A stretch of 5,021 bases of DNA, from NCBI GenBank assembly GCA_030704765.1, contig JAUYDD010000036.1:1-5021 (forward strand). The letters run 5' to 3'. Of this stretch, positions 4,886 to 5,021 are shown piece after piece (the stretch's first letter is position 1; every line of letters starts with the position of its first letter). Origin of the DNA: Nanobdellota archaeon. Its GTDB lineage: Archaea > Nanobdellota > Nanobdellia > Pacearchaeales > GW2011-AR1. The notes beneath the pieces are model-generated. The model was given only the letters and a program-made list of their open reading frames with translations. It had not been told where the DNA came from and made no database searches. The position numbers and the translations under genes are program-made.

Positions 4886-5021
4886 AAAAATTTCCTGAAA
4901 AATCGCCTACTCCATCCTGAAGGATGGAGTTTGATCGGCGATTTTTCTGATTCGGAAATTTTTAGGATGCTCGAGAATTGAAAACTGTAACATTAGCTAC
5001 GACCACATGATGAATCATGAG
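4886..5021 (+). repeat. Structured repeat element C (right end cut by window)
   Basis: The left hairpin is the cleanest of the family: 4886-4895 with 4954-4963 (10 bp), 4897-4907 with 4937-4947 (11 bp) and 4909-4917 with 4922-4930 (9 bp), capped by TGAA (4918-4921). Two near-identical internal loops separate the stems, each with a single T on the 5' side and 6 nt on the 3' side (TTGATC 4931-4936 and TGATTC 4948-4953). The joint GGATGC follows at 4965-4970. The right hairpin begins at 4971 and is about 93 percent identical over 55 nt (4967-5021) to element B positions 3661-3715; its loop reads TGAA where B has TAAA. Its 3' arm lies beyond the window. Confidence 0.75.

Noticed and set aside
4886..4963. 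Left hairpins as kink-turns
   Set aside because: The TTTGA stretch on the bulged strand fits loop plus GA, but the opposite strand has T/TA in place of GA, so the tandem sheared pairs cannot form.
1..5021. Repeats as integron attC sites (structured, sequence-variable, with extrahelical bases)
   Set aside because: No GTTRRRY/RYYYAAC core pair at the hairpin feet, no integron integrase in the window, and the intervening genes include tRNA and eL15 in mixed orientations, unlike single-gene cassettes.
1..5021. CRISPR array
   Set aside because: Repeats are hundreds to thousands of bases apart, differ in sequence and have no regular spacers; no cas gene is present.
1..5021. IS200/IS605 or REP element with its transposase
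   Set aside because: Hairpins with bulges recall such ends, but no HUH transposase (TnpA) or TnpB coding sequence is present and no defined element boundary could be drawn. Mobility remains only a hypothesis.

Overview
The window looks like a piece of an AT-rich archaeal chromosome, most likely from a DPANN-type archaeon (Woesearchaeota/Pacearchaeota-like; this placement is inference). Direct support: a clear archaeal/eukaryotic-type ribosomal protein eL15, a TrmB-family regulator, a tRNA-Ile(GAU) with an intron at the archaeal 37/38 position and no encoded CCA, and A/T-rich TATA-like boxes about 25 nt upstream of start codons with no Shine-Dalgarno sequence, i.e. leaderless transcription.

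Layout. 1-93: right part of a structured repeat (element A). 212-868 (+): zinc-ribbon protein with an Hsp20/CS-like C-terminal domain. 870-1610 (-): TrmB-family regulator, ending 1 nt from its convergent neighbour. 1611-1695: compact divergent promoter with a 9-bp perfect inverted repeat between two TATA boxes. 1696-2358 (+): class I SAM-dependent methyltransferase, overlapping by 4 nt a queuosine-precursor-type (VUT/YhhQ) transporter at 2355-3038 (+). 3049-3525 (-): small unidentified protein with a possible PD-(D/E)xK-like nuclease arrangement and only GTG starts, lying against repeat element B (3532-3733). 3739-3860 (-): intron-containing tRNA-Ile. 3861-4264: tRNA promoter, a decayed hairpin, element D (4085-4202) and the eL15 promoter. 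4265-4861 (+): eL15. 4886-5021: element C, cut by the window end.

Genes working together. The TrmB regulator probably controls itself and the divergent methyltransferase-transporter pair through the shared palindrome. A base-modification link between methyltransferase and transporter is suggested only by their coupling. The tRNA and eL15 are core translation genes and were probably placed here independently.

The most unusual content is the repeat family. Four intergenic copies (A, B, D, C) lie in the same orientation. Each is a run of hairpins: a left one with bulges on its 3' side, a GATGC-like joint, and a right one with a bulge on its 5' side that closes at GACAT. Stem sequences differ between copies while pairing is kept, and most apical loops are TAAA or TGAA read on the + strand. 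A and B share their left half, whereas B and C share their right half, as if the two hairpins were exchangeable modules. I do not recognise this as a known family; its function and mobility are unknown.
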